This document shows positions 27,293 to 31,000 of a stretch of DNA of 31,000 bases, piece by piece (the stretch's first letter is position 1; each line of letters begins with the position of its first letter). The notes beneath the pieces are model-generated. The model saw nothing but the letters and a program-made list of their open reading frames with translations, was not told the DNA's origin and made no database searches. This DNA is from Prorocentrum cordatum. Lineage: Eukaryota > Sar > Dinophyceae > Prorocentrales > Prorocentraceae. Both the position numbers and the translations under genes were made by a program. The DNA is taken from assembly GCA_963575745.1 (NCBI GenBank), contig CAUYUJ010000863.1, positions 64,001 through 95,000 of the forward strand, read 5' to 3'.

Positions 27293-28770
27293 CGGGCCAG
27301 CGCCCGAAACAAAGGGGCGCCGAAAACCAAAGAGCGCCGACAACAAGTGGGGCGCCGAAAACTCACGGGGGCGCCGGAAACCAAAGCAACGCCGAAAGAC
27401 ACAAGGGCGCAAAAAACCATAAGGGCGCGGACAGCCAACGGGGCGCCGAGAACAAACGGAACGTCGAACACCAAAGGGCCGCCGAAAACAAGAACGGCGC
27501 CAAACACCAGAGGGCGCTGAAAACCCAAGGGGCTCCGAAAGCCCAGGCGGGCGCCGAAAACCAAACGAGCGACGAAAACCCAAAAGGGCACCCAAAACCA
27601 AACGGGCGCCGAAAACCAAAGGAGCGCCGAAAACCACAAAGGGGCGTAGAAAACCAAAGGAGAGCCGAAAACCAAAGGGCTCCGAAAACCAAAGGGGCGC
27701 TAACAACCAAAAGGGCGCCGAAAACCAAAAGAAGGCCAAAAACCAACAGGGTGCCGAGAACCAAAGGGGCGTTTGACACCAAGAGGGCGCCGAAAGCCAA
27801 CGGGGTACCGAAAACCACAGGAGCACCGAAAACCATAGAGGCGCCGAAAACCCAACGCACGCCTAAAACAAACGATGCGCCGAAGAACTCGAGGGGCACC
27901 GAAAACCAAAGGGGCACCGAAAACCGAAGGGGCGACGAAGACCGAGGAGGCAGCGAAAACCAAAGCGCCGAGAAACCAAAGGGCATCGGAAAATAAAAAG
28001 CGCCGAACACCAACCGGGCCAGCGCACAAAACAAAGGGGCGCCGAAAACCAAAGAGCGCCGACAACCAATAGGGGCCCGAAAACTCACGGGGGCGCCGAA
28101 AACCAAAGCAACGCCGAAAAACACAGGGGCACCAAGAACCATAAGGGCGCGGACAACCAACGGGGCGCCGAGAACAAACGGAGCGCCGAACACCAAAGGG
28201 CAGCCGAAAACAACAACGGCGTCAAACACCAGAAGGGCACCGAAAACCAAAGGGGCTCCGAAAACCCAAACGGGCGCCGAAAACCAAACGAGCGACGAAA
28301 ACCCAAAAGGGCACCCAAAACCAAACGGGCGCCGAAAACCAAATGAGCGCCGAAAACCACAAAGGGGCGTAGAAAACCAAAGGAGCGACGAACACCAAAG
28401 GGGCGCCGAAAACCCACGGGGCGCCAACAACCAAAAGGGTGCCAAAAACCAAAACGGGCGCCAAAAACTAAGAGGGTGCCGAAAACCAAAGGAAAGCCGA
28501 AAGCCTATAGGGCGCCGAGAAACAAAGGGGCGCCGAAAACCATAGAGGCGCAGAAAACCAGCAAGGCGCCGAAAACCAAAGGAATGCCGAACACCAAAGA
28601 AAGCCGGCAACCAAGAGGGCGCCGAAAACCAAAGGGGCACCGAAAACTCAAAGAGGCGCCGAAAACCAAGAAGGGCGGCAAGAACCAAGAGGGCGCCGAA
28701 AACCAAAGGGGCGCCCGAAACCACGAGTGCGCCGAAAAGCAAAGTGGCGCCGAAAATCAAATGGGAAAGG
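27293..28770. repeat. ~18-bp satellite, right block, 722-bp higher-order repeat
   Basis: Same family and orientation as 6560-8260 (GGCGCCGAAAACCAAAGA). Here monomer variants recur in the same order with a 722-bp offset: the block starting AAACAAAGGGGCGCCGAAAA occurs at 27307 and 28029, and matching variants continue to about 28450. Each higher-order copy starts with GGGCCAGCGC (27293 and 28013). Long open frames through it are artefacts of the 18-bp period. Confidence 0.93.
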
Positions 28771-29285
28771 TAGCTTCGAGGCCCCCCCTTCAGCTCAAGC
28801 TCTCCAGCTCGAAATGCCAACAGAAGGGAGGAAAGGTAGCTTCGGACCCCCACCCACCCCTTTGGAAAGGAGAGCCCGGTCTTACCCCGGGCCCCGACTG
28901 GGTGGGGAGGAGGAGAGGGTAGCTTCCAAGCCCCTCCCCCCCTCCTCGCTTCACCAGGGCAGGGGGTGGGTAACTTCGGAAGTCCCCCCCCCACTGGAAA
29001 GGGGAGCCCAGACATACCCCGCACCCGGAAAGGAGCGGGGCGGGGCTTCGGAAGACCCCACCCTTTTCACCCTGGAAGGGGGGGGGGGCAGGCTTACCCT
29101 GCGGCCGGAACAGGGAGTGATGGGGGTGTAGCTTTCCAGCCCCCCCCCCTTAGCTAGGACCCCCCCCCAGCGAAAAAATGCCGACCCAAGGGGGGAGGGG
29201 GGGAAGCTTCGGAAGCGCCCCCCACCTTTTCCAAGGGAGGGGGGGGGGAGCTTGAAGCTGGGGCCCCCCCTTTCATACTCCTGGC
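28771..29285. repeat. Degenerate 50-80-bp repeat, GGTAGCTTC + C-tract
   Basis: About eight degenerate units, each with GGTAGCTTC or GGGCTTCGGAAG followed by a C/A tract and GGAAAGG, begin near 28766, 28830, 28914, 28964, 29039, 29123, 29197 and 29245. Related AGCTT/C-tract words precede the left satellite block. Confidence 0.7.
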
Positions 29286-29310
29286 CCTGCGTGGGCGCTC
29301 TGTCATACAT

Positions 29311-29370
29311 GTATGTGTATATATGTATATATATATACATACAGAGAGAGAGAGGGAGAGAAGGAGAGAA

Positions 29371-29411
<41 letters not shown>

Positions 29412-29480
29412 GAGAGAGAGCGAGATAGAGAGAGAGAGAGAGAGAAGAAAGGAGAGCGAAGGAAGGATGGAGAGGGAGAG
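29311..29480. repeat. (TATATG)n then (GA)n microsatellite
   Basis: ATATATACATAC units at 29311-29342 are followed by about 110 bp of AGAGAGAG with AAGA interruptions. Confidence 0.92.
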
Positions 29481-29647
29481 GGAGAACGGAATGACAAGAA
29501 AGACATCATGCCGGACAGCACGCCGCCTTCCGAATATCACATCCCCTCCATTCTCCAAGTCATCACGCCCCTTCATACTGAAAGGTAGGCGGGCATCCTG
29601 GCCTCGCTGACGACTGCTGGAATATGACAAATCATTGGAAAATCTGG
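29481..29647. other. No gene recognised
   Basis: Short spacer between the GA microsatellite and the terminal tandem repeat; nothing identified. Confidence 0.35.
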
Positions 29648-31000
29648 GTGGGGGCAGGGGCACAAGATCTTGCATGCGCAGCCGCGTGCATGTCCACGAG
29701 ATTATGCGGCCACGTGCACCATTTGGTTGCGTCTCCCCACAAGGCCAATACAATCACGACAGTTCGACGCAACCCGACGCCCCTCGGAATGTGATGCTGA
29801 TGCTGCTGCTGATGATGATACCGTTGTCCGCAGGCTGTGGTAGCACCAGACACCAGCCCCAAAAAAGAACAGGCTGGTGGTGGCACAACAACGGTACGAT
29901 GTGATGGTACCAGGTGGGACTGCTGTCAGACTGTCGGGCGCCACGAGGCGCAAGGCTGTGTCAGCGCAGGACGAGTGTCTTCGAGCGCGGTCAGAAGCGA
30001 GCTGCACCGACAGCGGAATCCAGACCGCGATGCTGCTAAATACACATGGTAGCGTCTCCCCACAAGGGCAACGTAGTGCCGACAATTAAACGCCACCCGA
30101 CGCCCCTCGCAATGTGATGATGCTGCTGCTCATGATGATACCCGTTGTCCGCAGGCTGTGGTAGCACCAGACACCAGCCCCAAAAAAGAACAGGCTGGTG
30201 GTGGCACAACAACGGTACGATGTGATGATACTGGGGGAAACTGCTGTCAGACTGTCAGGCGCCACGAGGCGCAAGGCTGTGTCAGCGCAGGACGAGTGTG
30301 CGAAAGCGGGTGGGAAGGAGCCCCGCCGACAGCGGAACCCAGACCGCCATGATCGCAAATACATGCATGTGGTGGGATCGTTCGCCAAGATTCTTGCATC
30401 TCCCCACGGGCCGAGCACCGTGGGGGCAGGGGCACAAGATCTTGCATGCGCAGCCGCGTGCATGTCCACGAGGTCATGCGGCCGCGTGCACCATATGGTC
30501 GCGGCCCCCCACAAGGGCAACACAGTGCCGACAATTAAAAGCTACCCGACGCCCCTCGCAATGTGATGATGCTGCTGCTCATGATGATGCAAATTATCCG
30601 CAAGCTGTGGTAGCACCGGACACCAGCCCCAAAAAAGATCAGGCTGGTGGTGGCACGGAACCTGCGCACCGTACTGGCACATCAACTGTAAAATGTGGTG
30701 ACACAGAGGGGAACTACTGTCAGACGCTCGGGCGCCACGAGGCGCAGGGCTGTGTCAGCGCAAGGCGAGTGTCCGAAAGCTGTCGAAAACGAGCCCCGCC
30801 GACAGCGGAACCAGACAGCGATGCTCGCAAATACACATGGTAGCGTCTCCCCACAAGGGCAAAGCAGTGCCGACAAGTAAACGCTACGCAACGCCCATCG
30901 AAATGTAATGCTGCTGCTGCTGATGATGATACCCGTTGTCCGCAGGCTGTGGTAGCACCCGACACCAAGGCAAGAACAAACAGGCTGGTGGGGGCACGGG
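29648..31000. repeat. Tandem repeat with long/short unit forms and conserved hairpin
   Basis: Four head-to-tail copies begin at about 29731, 30054, 30503 and 30845 (spacings 323, 449 and 342 bp); the last is cut by the window end. Each starts near CCCCACAAGGGCAA, then CGACGCCCCTCG, GCTGCTGCT, GTCCGCAGGCTGTGGTAGCA, a hairpin, and GGCGCCACGAGGCGC. The long form carries an extra module ending in an 83-bp segment (30420-30502) that also precedes the first copy (29648-29730). The hairpin CACCAGCC...GGCTGGTG has a perfect 8-bp stem in copies 1-3 (29851-29879, 30172-30200, 30621-30649) and is degraded in copy 4. No protein or known RNA was recognised. Confidence 0.9.

Noticed and set aside
27363-29024. 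553-codon minus-strand frame rich in FGAPLVFG
   Set aside because: It is the complement of the right satellite block, extending into unrelated C-tract repeats. It has no domain and reads across two different repeat families.
29313-29610. Arg/Glu-rich and Ser/Leu-rich frames
   Set aside because: They are direct translations of the (GA)n microsatellite.
1-31000. Dinoflagellate spliced-leader gene or relic (words such as CCATTTTGGCTCAAG)
   Set aside because: Reading for the spliced-leader core on either strand found no convincing copy, and no 5S rRNA linked to one.

Overview
The window looks like nuclear DNA from a dinoflagellate, in a repeat-dense, GC-rich region. The strongest reason is a gene at 15299-17358 (minus strand). 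Its protein has the CHCGCRGWC, KGDWAEF and FHDESLN motifs of a very abundant dinoflagellate-restricted family that I recognise from memory of Symbiodinium, Polarella and Prorocentrum proteomes; no search was run. Supporting signs are a phase-consistent GC-AG intron (21061-21132), proteins rich in KGK, KRP and KKP motifs, and five candidate genes all on the minus strand, as in dinoflagellate unidirectional clusters. I see no bacterial operon, rRNA, canonical tRNA, CRISPR array or spliced-leader gene.

Layout. 1-2033: low complexity, a ~28-bp tandem repeat, then a 1.7-kb hexanucleotide satellite. 2034-6560: mostly non-coding, with one weak exon-like stretch, a palindrome cluster (3499-3813) and a 117-bp tandem duplication. 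6560-8260: an ~18-bp satellite. 9060-12122: a minus-strand coding region broken over several frames. 12102-26224: a 14.1-kb segment bounded by a 38-bp inverted repeat (36/38 identical). 26225-27290: sequence related to the coding region left of the segment. 27293-28770: the 18-bp satellite again, here in a 722-bp higher-order repeat. 28770-29280: C/G-rich degenerate repeat. 29648-31000: a tandem repeat of ~323-449 bp with a conserved hairpin, running off the window end.

Inside the 14.1-kb segment, in minus-strand order, lie gene C (24965-25376, two exons, 112 aa), gene B (21763-23452, two exons, 479 aa), gene A (19574-21258, at least three exons, 5' end not found) and the transposase-like gene (15299-17358), which is split by a -1 frameshift. 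The spacers carry four TTCCCG minisatellite arrays, all in one orientation, and an inverted pair of ~450-bp elements built on a GCGACCCACCC array (17.7-18.2 and 23.75-24.2 kb).

The most interesting hypothesis is that 12102-26224 is a very large terminal-inverted-repeat element, or an inverted-duplication scar, carrying a transposase-like gene plus lineage-specific genes. This is inference. The repeats, splice phases and motifs are read directly from the sequence; gene functions are mostly unknown.
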